This document shows, piece after piece, positions 17,447-30,724 of a DNA stretch of 64,000 nt. Below the pieces are notes generated by a model. The model did not search any database. It saw nothing but the letters and a program-made list of their open reading frames with translations, and was not told the origin of the DNA. The stretch is from Motiliproteus sediminis. GTDB lineage: Bacteria; Pseudomonadota; Gammaproteobacteria; Pseudomonadales; Balneatricaceae. The translations under genes were made by a program, and so were the position numbers. Each line of letters starts with the position of its first letter. The first letter of the stretch is position 1. The stretch lies in assembly GCF_017912535.1 (NCBI RefSeq), contig NZ_JAERQK010000006.1, positions 1-64,000 of the forward strand, given 5' to 3'.

Positions 17447-20029
17447 ATGGCAAAGGCTGACAAGGGCTCTCAGCATACTCCAATGATGCAGCAGTACCTG
17501 CGGATCAAAGCGGAACACCCCCATGAACTGGTGTTCTACCGCATGGGCGACTTTTACGAGCTGTTTTACGACGATGCCCGCCATGCCGCCGAGCTGCTGG
17601 ATATCTCCCTGACCGCGCGCGGCCAGTCCGCCGGCGAGCCGATACCCATGGCCGGCGTGCCCTACCATGCCGCCGAAAACTATATCGCCAAGATTGTCCG
17701 CGCTGGACAATCGGTGGCCATCGCCGAACAGATTGGTGATCCGGCCACCAGTAAAGGCCCGGTGGAGCGAAAAGTGGTACGGGTGGTCACCCCCGGCACC
17801 CTGACCGACGAAGCGCTGCTCGAAGAGGGCCGTGACAACCTGCTGGTCGCCGTGACCGCTCAGACTGACTGCTACGGCCTTGCCAGCCTCGACCTCAGCA
17901 GCGGTCGCTTCGTGGTGTGTGAAACCGAAGGCGAAGAAGGTCTGCGTAGCGAGTTGGCCCGACTGCGCCCCGCCGAGCTGCTCTATAACGAAGAGTGTGG
18001 CCTGGACGAATTGCTGGAGGGCTATCGGGGCCTTCGCCGCCAGCCCCCCTGGCACTTCGAACCGGATACCTGCTTCAAACTGCTGACTCAACAGTTTGGC
18101 ACCCGCGACCTCAACGGTTTCGGCTGCGCCGAACTGACTCTGGCACTCTGCGCTGCTGGCTGCCTGATCCAGTACGCCCGCGATACCCAGCGCAGCGCCC
18201 TGCCCCATATTCGTACCATCGCCACCGAGCAACGCGAAGGCAGCGTGGTGCTGGATGCGGCCACTCGCCGCAACCTAGAGCTGGATCTCAACCTCGCTGG
18301 CAGCAGCGACAACACCCTGATCTCGGTGATCGATCGCACAGCCACCCCTATGGGCGGTCGTTTGCTGCGCCGCTGGTTGCATCGACCGGTGCGTGACCCC
18401 GCGCTGATTCGCCAGCGCCAGTTCGCCATCCAGACCCTGATCGACGACTACCGCTTTGAGCAGCTGCAACCGGTGCTGAAAGAGATCGGTGATATCGAGC
18501 GAATTCTCGCCCGGGTGGCGCTGCGCTCGGCCCGTCCGCGTGACCTAGAACGACTCAAGCGGGCACTCAGCGCGCTACCTCAACTGCAGCAACTGCTGGC
18601 CCCGCTGGATGCACCGCTATTGAAGCAACTGGCCGACGACGCGGCCGAATTTCCCGACCTGCAACAACTGCTGGCCAATGCGGTGATCGATAATCCCCCA
18701 GTAGTAATCCGCGACGGGGGCGTTATTGCCGAGGGTTACGATCAGGAACTCGATGAACTGCGCGCGCTTAGCGAGAACGCCGGTGATTACCTGATCAAAC
18801 TCGAGCTGCAGGAGCGCGAACGTACCGGTATAAGCACGCTCAAAGTGGGGTACAACCGCGTACACGGCTACTACATCGAGATCAGTCGGGCGCAGTCGAC
18901 CCTGGCACCAGCTGATTATATCCGCCGCCAGACCCTGAAAAACGCCGAACGTTATATCACCCCGGAATTGAAAGAGTTCGAAGACAAGGCGCTGAGCAGC
19001 AAGAGTCGCGCCCTGGCCCGCGAGAAGCTGCTTTACGACGCGCTGCTGGAAACCCTGGCGGCGGCGCTCGCCGAACTACAACGCAGCGCTGCGGGACTGG
19101 CGGAGCTGGACGTACTCAACAACCTCGCAGAGCGCGCCGACCGCCTCAACTACAGCGCCCCGGAGATCTGCGAAGAACCGGGCCTTGCGATCAACGAGGG
19201 TCGCCATCCGGTGGTGGAGCAGGTTTCCGACGATCCTTTCGTTGCCAACGACCTTTGCATGGACGGCGAACGGCGAATGTTGATCATCACCGGCCCCAAT
19301 ATGGGCGGTAAATCCACCTATATGCGCCAGACCGCCCTGATCGTGCTGCTGGCTCATATCGGTAGTTACGTACCCGCACGAAGCGCCCGTATCGGCCTGG
19401 TAGATCGCATTTTCACCCGCATGGGCTCTTCGGATGACCTGGCCGGCGGTCGTTCCACCTTCATGGTCGAGATGACCGAAACCGCCAATATCCTCCACAA
19501 CGCCAGCCGCCAGAGTCTGGTTTTGATGGATGAGGTCGGCCGCGGCACCAGCACCTTTGACGGCCTGTCACTGGCCTGGGCCTGCGCCAGTCACTTGGCC
19601 GGCGCCACCGGTGCCTTTACCCTGTTTGCGACCCACTATTTCGAACTGACCGCGCTGCCGGAACTCTATCCGACCATTGCCAACGTGCATCTGACCGCCA
19701 CCGAGCACAACGACCACATCATCTTTATGCACAGCGTGCACGATGGTCCGGCCAGCCAGAGCTACGGCTTACAGGTGGCCCAGCTCGCCGGCGTGCCACC
19801 CGAGGTAATCCAGCAGGCACGACAGAAGCTGCACCAGTTGGAGCAACTGGCACCGAACGAGGTCCAGCCGGTCGCCGCCATCGAGCCAACGGCGTCACCT
19901 CGGCAGGCCGACCTGTTCAGCCAAGGGCCTCACCCGCTGGAGCGCGCGCTGGCAGCGATCGACCCCGACAACCTGACGCCGCGCCAGGCGCTGGAGCTGT
20001 TATATACACTCAAGCGGCAGACCCGCTGA
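17447..20029 (+). CDS. mutS: DNA mismatch repair protein MutS
   Basis: MutS recognises mismatches and small loops. The 860-residue protein contains the mismatch-binding [11 protein letters not shown] (Phe-x-Glu) motif near residue 35 and the Walker A motif [13 protein letters not shown] near 615. The [12 protein letters not shown] segment marks the ATPase. I chose ATG 17447 with TAGGA upstream; an open frame further back to 17336 lacks family similarity. It is divergent from pncC and followed by fdxA on the same strand. Confidence 0.97.
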   Translation: MAKADKGSQHTPMMQQYLRIKAEHPHELVFYRMGDFYELFYDDARHAAELLDISLTARGQSAGEPIPMAGVPYHAAENYIAKIVRAGQSVAIAEQIGDPATSKGPVERKVVRVVTPGTLTDEALLEEGRDNLLVAVTAQTDCYGLASLDLSSGRFVVCETEGEEGLRSELARLRPAELLYNEECGLDELLEGYRGLRRQPPWHFEPDTCFKLLTQQFGTRDLNGFGCAELTLALCAAGCLIQYARDTQRSALPHIRTIATEQREGSVVLDAATRRNLELDLNLAGSSDNTLISVIDRTATPMGGRLLRRWLHRPVRDPALIRQRQFAIQTLIDDYRFEQLQPVLKEIGDIERILARVALRSARPRDLERLKRALSALPQLQQLLAPLDAPLLKQLADDAAEFPDLQQLLANAVIDNPPVVIRDGGVIAEGYDQELDELRALSENAGDYLIKLELQERERTGISTLKVGYNRVHGYYIEISRAQSTLAPADYIRRQTLKNAERYITPELKEFEDKALSSKSRALAREKLLYDALLETLAAALAELQRSAAGLAELDVLNNLAERADRLNYSAPEICEEPGLAINEGRHPVVEQVSDDPFVANDLCMDGERRMLIITGPNMGGKSTYMRQTALIVLLAHIGSYVPARSARIGLVDRIFTRMGSSDDLAGGRSTFMVEMTETANILHNASRQSLVLMDEVGRGTSTFDGLSLAWACASHLAGATGAFTLFATHYFELTALPELYPTIANVHLTATEHNDHIIFMHSVHDGPASQSYGLQVAQLAGVPPEVIQQARQKLHQLEQLAPNEVQPVAAIEPTASPRQADLFSQGPHPLERALAAIDPDNLTPRQALELLYTLKRQTR

Positions 20030-20110
20030 GCAGTTGGCCGGCTAATCACCGTGACGCTGTCTATACTCAGCGGGTCTGCGCTGCGGCGCATCTGTAACGA
20101 GGAGTATTCG

Positions 20111-20434
20111 ATGGCGTTCGTGGTGACCGAAAACTGTATCAAGTGTAAATACACCGATTGTGTCGATGTCTGTCCGGTGGATTGCTTCTACGAAGGTCCC
20201 AACTTTCTGGTAATCCACCCCGATGAGTGCATCGATTGCGCCCTGTGCGAACCGGAATGCCCGGCCAACGCCATCTTCGAAGAGGACGACGTTCCTGTCG
20301 ATCAACGCGAATTTATCCAGCTGAACGCAGAGCTTGCCGAAATTTGGCCCAACATCAGCGAAATGAAAGCGGCACCGGCCGACGCCGATGACTGGAACGG
20401 CAAAGCGGACAAAAAAAAGCTGCTGGAGCGCTAA
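20111..20434 (+). CDS. fdxA: 7Fe ferredoxin FdxA
   Basis: This 107-residue ferredoxin has one 3Fe-4S and one 4Fe-4S cluster. Cysteines at 9, 17, 21 and 25 and a second group at 40, 43, 46 and 50 give the standard 7Fe pattern, followed by the long C-terminal helix of the Azotobacter/Pseudomonas type. The sense of the pair mutS-fdxA next to a convergent rpoS is the conserved Pseudomonas arrangement. GAGGAG precedes the ATG. Its 3' end contains the rpoS terminator hairpin. Confidence 0.96.
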   Translation: MAFVVTENCIKCKYTDCVDVCPVDCFYEGPNFLVIHPDECIDCALCEPECPANAIFEEDDVPVDQREFIQLNAELAEIWPNISEMKAAPADADDWNGKADKKKLLER

Positions 20435-20447
20435 GCGCTGCAGCAGC
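20411..20447 (-). terminator. Rho-independent terminator of rpoS, inside the fdxA 3' end
   Basis: Read leftwards, GCTGCTG-C-AGCGC-TTA-GCGCT-C-CAGCAGC forms a 12-bp stem with one mismatch and is followed directly by eight T. It begins 20 bp after the rpoS stop and covers the last codons and stop of fdxA. On the fdxA strand there is no U run after the hairpin, so it should act mainly on rpoS. Confidence 0.8.
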
Positions 20448-20466
20448 CTGATCTAACCTGCGGCCC

Positions 20467-21486
20467 CTATTCCAGCAGATCGGGTCCGCTGAGGCCGTTG
20501 TTCTCCACGATCTCACGCAAACGCCGCAGCGCCTCGACCTGGATCTGCCGCACCCGCTCGCGAGTCAGGCCGATCTCTCGCCCAACCTCTTCAAGGGTGC
20601 TCATCTCATGGCCATGCAGACCGAAGCGCCGGGCCAGCACTTCGGCGTGCTTCTCCGGCAGCGTTTCCAGCCAGTCGTCAAGGCGGCCGATCAGGTTGGT
20701 ATTCTGCAGCCAGGTTTCCGGATCCGCCGCCTCGGTATCGGGAATGGTTTCCAGCAGCGATTTGTCCGAGTCTGCCCCCACGGGCACATCGACGGAGCTG
20801 ACGCGCTCGTTGAGGCCCATCATCCGCTTGACGTTCTCGACCGGCTTGTCGAGCATGTCGGCGATCTCTTCGCAGGTGGGCTCATGGTCGAGTTTCTGCG
20901 CCAGCTCACGAGCCGCACGCAGATAGACATTGAGCTCCTTCACCACATGGATCGGCAAGCGGATGGTACGGGTCTGGTTCATGATCGCACGTTCGATGGT
21001 CTGCCGGATCCACCAGGTCGCATAGGTCGAGAAACGGAACCCGCGCTCCGGATCGAACTTTTCAACCGCGCGAATCAGCCCCAGGTTACCCTCTTCGATC
21101 AGATCAAGCAGCGTCAGGCCACGATTGATGTAGCGACGTGAAATTTTAACGACCAGACGCAGGTTGCTTTCGATCATGCGCTTACGCGATGCATCACAGC
21201 CACGTAGTGCTTTGCGAGAGAAGTAGACCTCCTCTTCGGCGGTCAACAACGGAGAAAAGCCGATCTCATTGAGATACAGCTGGGTCGCATCTAAATGCTT
21301 TGCATTGATCAGATCATCATGCACCTCACTGCGAGCGCGGCTCATGATCTGATCATCTGCAGATTCCAACTCGTCCATGTTGTCCTCTGTGGTGTTTTGC
21401 TCCGGTTCCGTGTCGGCTCCAGACTTGCGCTTTTTACCTGTCATGGTCGCTCTCTGCTTGTTTCCTTTCGACTCAAGCACCTGCAT
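20467..21486 (-). CDS. rpoS: RNA polymerase sigma factor RpoS (sigma-38)
   Basis: This is the stationary-phase and general stress sigma factor. The 339 residues show region 1.2 ([22 protein letters not shown]), region 2 ([34 protein letters not shown]) and region 4 ([18 protein letters not shown]). GGAGG lies before ATG 21486; ATG 21444 is a possible shorter start. In relatives the main promoter lies inside nlpD, the gene just upstream here. Confidence 0.97.
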   Translation of the reverse strand: MQVLESKGNKQRATMTGKKRKSGADTEPEQNTTEDNMDELESADDQIMSRARSEVHDDLINAKHLDATQLYLNEIGFSPLLTAEEEVYFSRKALRGCDASRKRMIESNLRLVVKISRRYINRGLTLLDLIEEGNLGLIRAVEKFDPERGFRFSTYATWWIRQTIERAIMNQTRTIRLPIHVVKELNVYLRAARELAQKLDHEPTCEEIADMLDKPVENVKRMMGLNERVSSVDVPVGADSDKSLLETIPDTEAADPETWLQNTNLIGRLDDWLETLPEKHAEVLARRFGLHGHEMSTLEEVGREIGLTRERVRQIQVEALRRLREIVENNGLSGPDLLE

Positions 21487-21536
21487 GGCTCGTACCTCCG
21501 GCCTGGCCCTTTTATCCGCTCAAAGGGTTCTTATCA

Positions 21537-22370
21537 TTATCTTTTCGGCAGGTAGTGCAGCGGATTTACCGGTTTTCCATCCTTGCGAATCTCGAAATGT
21601 AACATGGTGCGGGTGGCACCGCTATTACCGATCTCGGCAATCTTTTGCCCGGTTTTAACCCTTTGGTTTTCCTTAACCAACAGACGGTTATTATGCGCAT
21701 AGGCGCTTAGAAACTGTTCGTTATGATTTATGATTATCAGATTTCCGTAGCCCAGTAAACCGCTACCGGCATAGACCACCCGGCCAGAAGCGGCCGCAAA
21801 CACCGGATCTCCGCGGCTGCCGTCGATATCGATACCTTTGTTAATTTGTCCGCGGGACTGAAAATTTCGCAGAATGCGGCCACTCGCTGGCCAACGCCAG
21901 CTGATACTGGTATTGGCCACAGCGCGCTGGCGCTGGTCGGCGGCGCGCTCGGCCGGCGGCTTCTGCGGTTTGGCAGAGGCAGAGGCCGGGGCCGCCGCAG
22001 TGACCGACGACCGGGGCCGGCTGACATTGCGGGCGGTAGACGAGGCGGATACCTCACTCAGGCGGAGGCGCTGTCCCGGGTAGATACGGTAGTTGCGGTC
22101 GATGCCGTTGGCGCGGGCCATGTTGCGAAAGTTCAGCCCATAGCGAAAGGCGATCGAATAGAGCGTATCACCGGGCTGGACGGTGTAATAACCGCCCACG
22201 GGGCGCGAACTTTTGACCGCCACCGGTTTGCGGGCGCCGTCCAGGGAACGCTCGCTGACCGGCGCATAGCCAGGACCCGAGCATCCCCCGAGCAGCCACA
22301 GCACCGCCAGCAGTGCAATCAGATTCAGCGGTTGGAAAGGTGCCGCTGCTGTCGTCCTTGGATTGGAAAT
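21537..22370 (-). CDS. nlpD: Murein hydrolase activator NlpD (lipoprotein, LysM and LytM domains)
   Basis: NlpD activates the amidase AmiC at the division septum. A LysM domain (YYTVQPGDTLYSIAFRYGLN...YRIYPGQRL) is followed by a Pro/Ala/Arg linker and a C-terminal M23/LytM domain (GIDIDGSRGDPVFAAASGRVVYAG, LHFEIRKDGKPVNP) that looks catalytically degenerate. The lipobox LLGGC is present, but the first ATG/GTG/TTG in frame (GTG 22304) leaves only seven residues before the Cys. An ATT at 22370, 5 bp after AAGAGGTG and 4 bp after the DUF368 stop, gives a proper lipoprotein signal of about 29 residues; I use it as a provisional start. Confidence 0.85.
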   Translation of the reverse strand: MSNPRTTAAAPFQPLNLIALLAVLWLLGGCSGPGYAPVSERSLDGARKPVAVKSSRPVGGYYTVQPGDTLYSIAFRYGLNFRNMARANGIDRNYRIYPGQRLRLSEVSASSTARNVSRPRSSVTAAAPASASAKPQKPPAERAADQRQRAVANTSISWRWPASGRILRNFQSRGQINKGIDIDGSRGDPVFAAASGRVVYAGSGLLGYGNLIIINHNEQFLSAYAHNNRLLVKENQRVKTGQKIAEIGNSGATRTMLHFEIRKDGKPVNPLHYLPKR

Positions 22371-22374
22371 CCGT

Positions 22375-23316
22375 TCACCTCTTATCGCCGGCTGAAGGGG
22401 TTTTCGCTTCCAGAATATACACTAACACCGCGCCCAGCAGCATCAGCCCAACGGCGGCCCACAGCAGCGCGTCCTGCCCCGTCAGCGCCTCATAGTTCGA
22501 CGGTAGCACGTTGTCCTGCTGCAGCGGCACCGGTTCACCATGGCGGTCGATGCGGTAGCTGCTGGTATATTTCCACGGCCATACCCGGTTCAGCGAACCG
22601 ATCATAAAGCCGGTCAACAGCGCCAGTGTGACTTGGCGGTAATGGCGGAACATCCAGGACAGCAGATGCGAAAAACTGAGCAAACCGATCGCGCAGCCGC
22701 TGACAAACAATCCCAGCACCGCCAACTCCAGCCCCTTAATCGCGCCCATGATCGGTGCGTACATGCCCAGCAACAGCAGAATAAAACTGCCGGAAATGCC
22801 GGGCAGGATCATGGCGCAGATCGCGATGGCACCGGCAAGAAACACGGTCAAACTGGTGATCTCGGCCTGTGCCGGCGTTATCAGTGTCAGTTTGAACGCT
22901 ACCATCACCCCCACCAGCATCGCCAGCAGCAAGCGCGGGTTCCAACCTTCAATCTGGCGGATCATCCACACTGACGACGCCAGGATAAGGCCAAAAAAGA
23001 ACGCCCACAGCAGCGCCGGATGGTGCTCCAACAGATACACCGCCAGCCGGGCAAAACTGACCAGACTGAGCAGAATCCCGCTTAACAGCACCAGCAGGAA
23101 ACTTCCGTTTATCTGCTGCCAGAAAGCGCCAGGTCCCTGCCGGACCAAGGTCAGCAACGCACCGGGAGTGATGGCTCGAATCGAGTTCAGCAGCTCTTCG
23201 TAGATGCCGGTGATAAACGCCACCGTGCCGCCGGAAACACCGGGGACCGCGTCAGCTGCCCCCATGGTCAGCCCCTTGAGAAACAATACTACCCAGTCAC
23301 GGAGAGTGCGAGTCAT
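22375..23316 (-). CDS. DUF368 membrane protein, putative undecaprenyl-phosphate translocase
   Basis: This 313-residue, multi-helix protein has the family opening KGLTMGAADAVPGVSGGTVAFITGIYEELL and an internal repeat of the same kind (MILPGISGSFILLLLGMY). DUF368 proteins were recently shown to recycle undecaprenyl phosphate across the membrane (known for the family, not shown here). ATG 23316 behind GGAGCG is preferred over TTG 23319. It sits between pcm and nlpD in an apparent operon, linking lipid-carrier recycling with a cell-wall hydrolase activator. Confidence 0.88.
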   Translation of the reverse strand: MTRTLRDWVVLFLKGLTMGAADAVPGVSGGTVAFITGIYEELLNSIRAITPGALLTLVRQGPGAFWQQINGSFLLVLLSGILLSLVSFARLAVYLLEHHPALLWAFFFGLILASSVWMIRQIEGWNPRLLLAMLVGVMVAFKLTLITPAQAEITSLTVFLAGAIAICAMILPGISGSFILLLLGMYAPIMGAIKGLELAVLGLFVSGCAIGLLSFSHLLSWMFRHYRQVTLALLTGFMIGSLNRVWPWKYTSSYRIDRHGEPVPLQQDNVLPSNYEALTGQDALLWAAVGLMLLGAVLVYILEAKTPSAGDKR

Positions 23317-23330
23317 CAACAGCGCTCCTT

Positions 23331-23996
23331 TTAGCGAATCGATCCAGCCAACATCGGCACGAACCGTACCCCTTGCAGCGTTTGTTGTTGACAGCTCTCT
23401 TCGGAGATCCGTTCCACCAGGCGCAACTGCTGCTCCTCACCACCGACGGGAATGACCATCCGCCCACCGATAGCAAGCTGAGCCAGCAACTCCGGCGGCA
23501 CTTGCTCGGGCGCCGCGGCACAGATAATGGCATCAAAGGGGCCTTTTTCCGGCCAGCCGAAGCTACCATCTGAATGTTTGAAGTGGACATTGCGCAGTTT
23601 CAGCTCACGCATCCGCCCACGCGCTTTGTCCTGCAGCGGTTTAATCCGCTCCACACTGTAAACCGTGCCCACCAGACAGGCGAGCACGGCGGTCTGGTAA
23701 CCGGAGCCGGTGCCAATTTCCAGCACCCGTTGCGGCACACCGCCGTTCAGCAGGGCTTCGGTCATCCGGGCAACAATGTAGGGCTGGGAAATGGTCTGGT
23801 TGTAGCCGATCGGGAGCGCGGTGTCTTCATACGCACGATGCGACAGCGCCTCATCGATAAACAGATGACGCGGCAGCATTCGCATCACTTCAAGTACGCG
23901 TTGATCGGCGATGCCGGCATCGGCCAGACGCTGGATCAGACGATCCCGGGTTCGTTGCGAGGTCATGCCGATACCGGCAAAAAGGTTGGTACTCAC
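23331..23996 (-). CDS. pcm: Protein-L-isoaspartate O-methyltransferase
   Basis: The enzyme repairs isoaspartyl damage in aged proteins using S-adenosylmethionine. Family motifs are [18 protein letters not shown], the SAM-binding [16 protein letters not shown] and [18 protein letters not shown]. It has 221 residues. The start is GTG 23996, which overlaps the surE stop by 4 bp (GTGA) and has GGAG upstream, so it is coupled to surE. Confidence 0.96.
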   Translation of the reverse strand: MSTNLFAGIGMTSQRTRDRLIQRLADAGIADQRVLEVMRMLPRHLFIDEALSHRAYEDTALPIGYNQTISQPYIVARMTEALLNGGVPQRVLEIGTGSGYQTAVLACLVGTVYSVERIKPLQDKARGRMRELKLRNVHFKHSDGSFGWPEKGPFDAIICAAAPEQVPPELLAQLAIGGRMVIPVGGEEQQLRLVERISEESCQQQTLQGVRFVPMLAGSIR

Positions 23997-24742
23997 TCCA
24001 GCTCCTCTAGCCAGCTTTCGACGGCATCAAAGCCGGAGTATTGGGACATATCAGCGTGCAGCGGGGTAATCGACACATAGCCCTGGGCAACCGCATGGAA
24101 ATCAGTACCGGGACCATCGTCGGCGGCGTTACCAGCTGCCGCAATCCAGTAGCGAGTCTTGCCACGGGGGTCGGTCGCCGCCACCGGTTGCCCGGCCAGA
24201 TCCCGATGACCCAGGCGAGTAACCCGAATCCCTTTGATCTGCTCCATTGGCAGATCCGGGATATTGACGTTGAGCACCGTGCGCGGGGCGAGATCAACCC
24301 GGCTGATGCGCTCTACCAGATGACGCGCAATCGCTGCTCCGGTGGCAAAATGACGGGGAGTTCCGGCCGCCATCGACAACGCCAGCGCCGGCCGTTCCAG
24401 ATAGCGTCCTTCCATGGCAGCGGCGACCGTGCCGGAGTACAGCACGTCGTCACCCAGATTGGCCCCCGCGTTGATGCCAGCGACCACCATCTCCGGGCGC
24501 TCACCAAACAGTTCGGACACCCCCAGATGAACCGCGTCAGTGGGCGTACCATTGACACCGACAAAGCCATTGGCGTGGCGCAGGGTTTCCAGAGGTCGAT
24601 CGAGGGTTAACGAGTTGCTGGCGCCACTGCGATCACGGTCAGGTGCGACCACCTGGAGGGTTGCAATAGTGGCCAGCGCCTCAGCCAGGGCGGCGAGGCC
24701 CGGCGCGTGAACGCCGTCATCGTTGGATAGCAGTAGTTTCAT
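23993..24742 (-). CDS. surE: 5'/3'-nucleotidase SurE
   Basis: This survival-protein phosphatase acts on nucleoside monophosphates. At 249 residues it has the N-terminal metal-binding [12 protein letters not shown] (Asp8, Asp9) and the conserved [10 protein letters not shown] and [24 protein letters not shown] segments. Its start lies 26 bp inside the end of truD, an unusually long overlap but with ATG and a well conserved N-terminus. Confidence 0.96.
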   Translation of the reverse strand: MKLLLSNDDGVHAPGLAALAEALATIATLQVVAPDRDRSGASNSLTLDRPLETLRHANGFVGVNGTPTDAVHLGVSELFGERPEMVVAGINAGANLGDDVLYSGTVAAAMEGRYLERPALALSMAAGTPRHFATGAAIARHLVERISRVDLAPRTVLNVNIPDLPMEQIKGIRVTRLGHRDLAGQPVAATDPRGKTRYWIAAAGNAADDGPGTDFHAVAQGYVSITPLHADMSQYSGFDAVESWLEELE

Positions 24743-25790
24743 CGTTGTTCCGTTCGGCTACGCGATAGGCGCAGCACTCCCTCAATACGCTGGTGGCGAA
24801 GGTACCCGGCGGCAGGCAGAAGCTGATCTCCAGCACCCCGGGCTCGGGCCAATGCCAGCGCATCGCCTCGGGAAGCAACCCCAAAGCCCGCCGTTCACGG
24901 CTGAGCCCTGCGCGCTCCAGCCCTTCACACCAGCGGCTAAATGGCGCCAGTATATCAGTTTCCAGCGCCAGAGCTGCGCCCTCTGCCAGCGCTCGTCCGC
25001 GTCCCCAGAGAGGCGCTGTCGGATGCAGCCCGGCGGCACCGACATCGGCCTCACGCGCACGCGAATCCTCCAGCGACAGCAGATTACTGCTGCCCGCTAC
25101 CATCAGCCGGTCGCCATCCAGATAGGTATTCCAGTTGCCCCGCCGCACCCGTTCAGCCACAAGCTGATTAAACAGATAACTGCGCGCGGCGGACAGCAAC
25201 AAGCCGCGCCGGTTGCGATCCTTGACCCGCCTCTCGCCACTAAGTAACTGCTCGGCGGCCGGCAGGTTGCCGCCGTCAATACCGAAGCGCTGCTCGCCGT
25301 AGTAGTTGGGTACCCCCCGATCACGCACCTGACGCAGGCGCACCTCGAGGGCATCGTCCGCCGCAACCTCACGCAGGCGTAACACAAAACGGTTACCTAA
25401 GTGGCCGCCACGTTTGAGTTTGCGGTCATGACGACTCTGCTGCAATACGCGTACACCGCTAATATCCAGCCCCTGCAGGTCCGGGCTCTCTTTACCGGGC
25501 AACCACAGACTGAACCACTGCCGGGTGATGGCATGACGATCTTTCAGCCCGGCATAGCCAACATCCATGGGGCGCACGCCTGCGGCACGCGCCAACTGGC
25601 CCGCCAGCCACTGGGTATTCTGGCCCTGCTTCTCAATCTGCAGATACAGGTGTTCCCCCTCACCCTTGAGTTCTACGCCGAGCAACTCATCTACCTGAAA
25701 GTCAGCATCACAGCTGCGCAACATACCGGTGCAGACAGGGTCGCCATGGGCCCGGGGGAAGTCCAGATCAAAGGGTGGGAGTGCGGTCAT
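24717..25790 (-). CDS. truD: tRNA pseudouridine(13) synthase TruD
   Basis: TruD makes pseudouridine at position 13 of tRNA-Glu. The catalytic Asp is Asp84 in [19 protein letters not shown]. The [11 protein letters not shown] and [10 protein letters not shown] segments also match. It has 357 residues, as usual. ATG 25790 overlaps the ftsB stop by 4 bp (ATGA). In most gammaproteobacteria ispD and ispF stand between these two genes; here they do not. Confidence 0.95.
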   Translation of the reverse strand: MTALPPFDLDFPRAHGDPVCTGMLRSCDADFQVDELLGVELKGEGEHLYLQIEKQGQNTQWLAGQLARAAGVRPMDVGYAGLKDRHAITRQWFSLWLPGKESPDLQGLDISGVRVLQQSRHDRKLKRGGHLGNRFVLRLREVAADDALEVRLRQVRDRGVPNYYGEQRFGIDGGNLPAAEQLLSGERRVKDRNRRGLLLSAARSYLFNQLVAERVRRGNWNTYLDGDRLMVAGSSNLLSLEDSRAREADVGAAGLHPTAPLWGRGRALAEGAALALETDILAPFSRWCEGLERAGLSRERRALGLLPEAMRWHWPEPGVLEISFCLPPGTFATSVLRECCAYRVAERNNDETTAIQR

Positions 25791-26068
25791 CGACGCTCGT
25801 CGTCCGGTAACAGAAAGAATGTTTCGCCGCGGCGGATCATCCCCAGCTCACTGCGGGCTCGCTCCTCCATGGCAGACAGCCCCTGCTTGAGGTCTTTCAC
25901 CTCCGCCTTGAGGGCCTGATTGCGCGCTTCAAGCTCGGCATTGACCGCCTTCTGGGCGCGAATATCCTCCTGCAAGCTCCACACGGCCGGCAGGTTGCCT
26001 TCGCCCAACCACAGCCGATACTGCAGCCCGAGCAGCAATACCAGCAACAGCATCAACAACCAGCGCAT
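25787..26068 (-). CDS. ftsB: Cell division protein FtsB
   Basis: FtsB forms the FtsQLB complex that triggers septal cell-wall synthesis. This 93-residue protein has the standard layout: a short cytoplasmic start, one helix (LLMLLLVLLLGLQYRLW) and a coiled coil (about residues 30-75), then GMIRRGETFFLLP. ATG 26068 has GGAGGA just upstream; the longer open frame to 26110 is not needed. It is 158 bp downstream of eno with an intervening terminator. Confidence 0.93.
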   Translation of the reverse strand: MRWLLMLLLVLLLGLQYRLWLGEGNLPAVWSLQEDIRAQKAVNAELEARNQALKAEVKDLKQGLSAMEERARSELGMIRRGETFFLLPDDERR

Positions 26069-26196
26069 CCGTCCTCCGCAGGGTGGCATAACCGCCCTTC
26101 GGGGCGGCATCGCCGACGATCACAACAGCCGCAACAGCGGATCATCGCCGCACCTGCACCCCCTTGCTCTCTTGGCATAGCGTACCCCACGAACAT

Positions 26197-26222
26197 GAAA
26201 GGGGAGCCTCAGCTCCCCTTCT
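26197..26222 (-). terminator. Hairpin terminator downstream of eno
   Basis: AAGGGGAGC-CTCA-GCTCCCCTT forms a perfect 9-bp stem starting 6 bp after the eno stop, followed leftwards by TTTCATG. The U run is short, so read-through into ftsB is likely. Confidence 0.7.
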
Positions 26223-26226
26223 CAGC

Positions 26227-29319
<3,093 letters not shown>

Positions 29320-29386
29320 TCAAGATGGGGCTACAGAGTACCAGAGAAGCCCTCTGGCGACAATCGAAAAACAGGGCGGGCACGAC

Positions 29387-30691
29387 TCAGTGCCAGCACC
29401 ACTCAAGCTGCCAACCCCGCTCCCCGGAGCGCGCCTCAAACTGCTCGCAGACCCACAGATCGGCCACCGCCGCCAGCTCGCCATCGACGTAGATGAGCGG
29501 CAACAGAGAGCGTCGCCAAGGCGGCACCGCGGCCTCCTGCAGCAACTTCTTCAGTGAGCGACTGCCGTCGCGCCCGGCCAGCACCAGCCGCTCTCCACCG
29601 CGGCGCGGCATCAAGGTCACCACATCACCAGCCGCAACCCTCAAGCCACGCCCCGTAGCCGCCGTTGCCGTCAGGGTTCCCGCCGGCAAGACCAGCGATT
29701 CGCCCGGCACCCAGTAGCAAGACTGGAACGGCACAGCCTCCGGCGCGGAGGAGCGTAGGTACAGCTCGCCACGATAGCGCTCCATGATCCAGCCCCCCCA
29801 GCTCAACCGTGGCTGCCGATCGTCACCCGCCTGGAAAAGGGAAGCCAGAAACACCACCAACTGGCGCTCCGCCGGCACTTCCGCTCCTTGCCGCAGTAAC
29901 CAGCGGCGCAGCAGGTTGCGCTGCCGCGGCGGTGACAACCGCCCCAGCGCCGGCACACTGAGCGCACCACGATGGCAAACCGAGGCCAGATCCTGATCCG
30001 CATACTCAGCCAGCAGCTCCGCCGATTCACGCTGCAAGCGCGCCGCCCGGGCCAGCACGCGGTTGAGCCCCGGCCAGCGACGATGCAGCAGCGGCATCAC
30101 CTGATGACGCAGGTAATTACGGTCGAAACGGGCCTCCGTGTTACTGCCGTCTTCGAGCCAGCGCAAATCCTCGGCACCAGCATAGGCGGCCAACTGGCTG
30201 CGCGAGCAGGCAAGCAGCGGCCGCCGCAATTCGCCCTCGCCCAGGGGGCGCACGGCGGCCATCGCAGACAGCCCGCGTACGCCTGCACCGCGAAACAGAC
30301 GCAACAACAGGGTTTCGGACTGATCATCGGCATGATGGCCCAATAGCAGCGTGTCGCCGGTGCGCAACAGGGATTCGAACACGGCGTAACGCGCTGCACG
30401 TGCTCCGGCCTCAACACCCTGCTCCGCCGCCACGGTCACCCGCTCGACCCGGCAAGGTACGGACCACTCGGCACACAGGCGAATACAGTGCGCCGCCCAG
30501 TCATCAGCGCTCGACTGCAACCCATGATGCACGTGAACCGCGTGCAGACGCCCCTGACGGCCAAGTCCGGCCGCAACAGCCAAGTGCAACAGTACGGTGG
30601 AATCAAGGCCGCCACTAAGGCCGACCCAAACCTGCCCGGACTCCGCGAGGGAGTCCAGCAGAGCAGGCGACAGAGGGTTAGACGAGGTCAT
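29387..30691 (-). CDS. tilS: tRNA(Ile)-lysidine synthase
   Basis: TilS changes C34 to lysidine in the minor tRNA-Ile so that it reads AUA. The PP-loop motif SGGLDST is at residues 26-32. LLGHHADDQSETLLLRLFRGAGVRGL is the next conserved block, and the C-terminal substrate-binding domain follows. It has 434 residues, typical of gammaproteobacterial enzymes. It is 33 bp after accA on the same strand. Confidence 0.95.
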   Translation of the reverse strand: MTSSNPLSPALLDSLAESGQVWVGLSGGLDSTVLLHLAVAAGLGRQGRLHAVHVHHGLQSSADDWAAHCIRLCAEWSVPCRVERVTVAAEQGVEAGARAARYAVFESLLRTGDTLLLGHHADDQSETLLLRLFRGAGVRGLSAMAAVRPLGEGELRRPLLACSRSQLAAYAGAEDLRWLEDGSNTEARFDRNYLRHQVMPLLHRRWPGLNRVLARAARLQRESAELLAEYADQDLASVCHRGALSVPALGRLSPPRQRNLLRRWLLRQGAEVPAERQLVVFLASLFQAGDDRQPRLSWGGWIMERYRGELYLRSSAPEAVPFQSCYWVPGESLVLPAGTLTATAATGRGLRVAAGDVVTLMPRRGGERLVLAGRDGSRSLKKLLQEAAVPPWRRSLLPLIYVDGELAAVADLWVCEQFEARSGERGWQLEWCWH

Positions 30692-30724
30692 GACAAGGGG
30701 CAGTCGAGCGACCGCCCTGAATGA

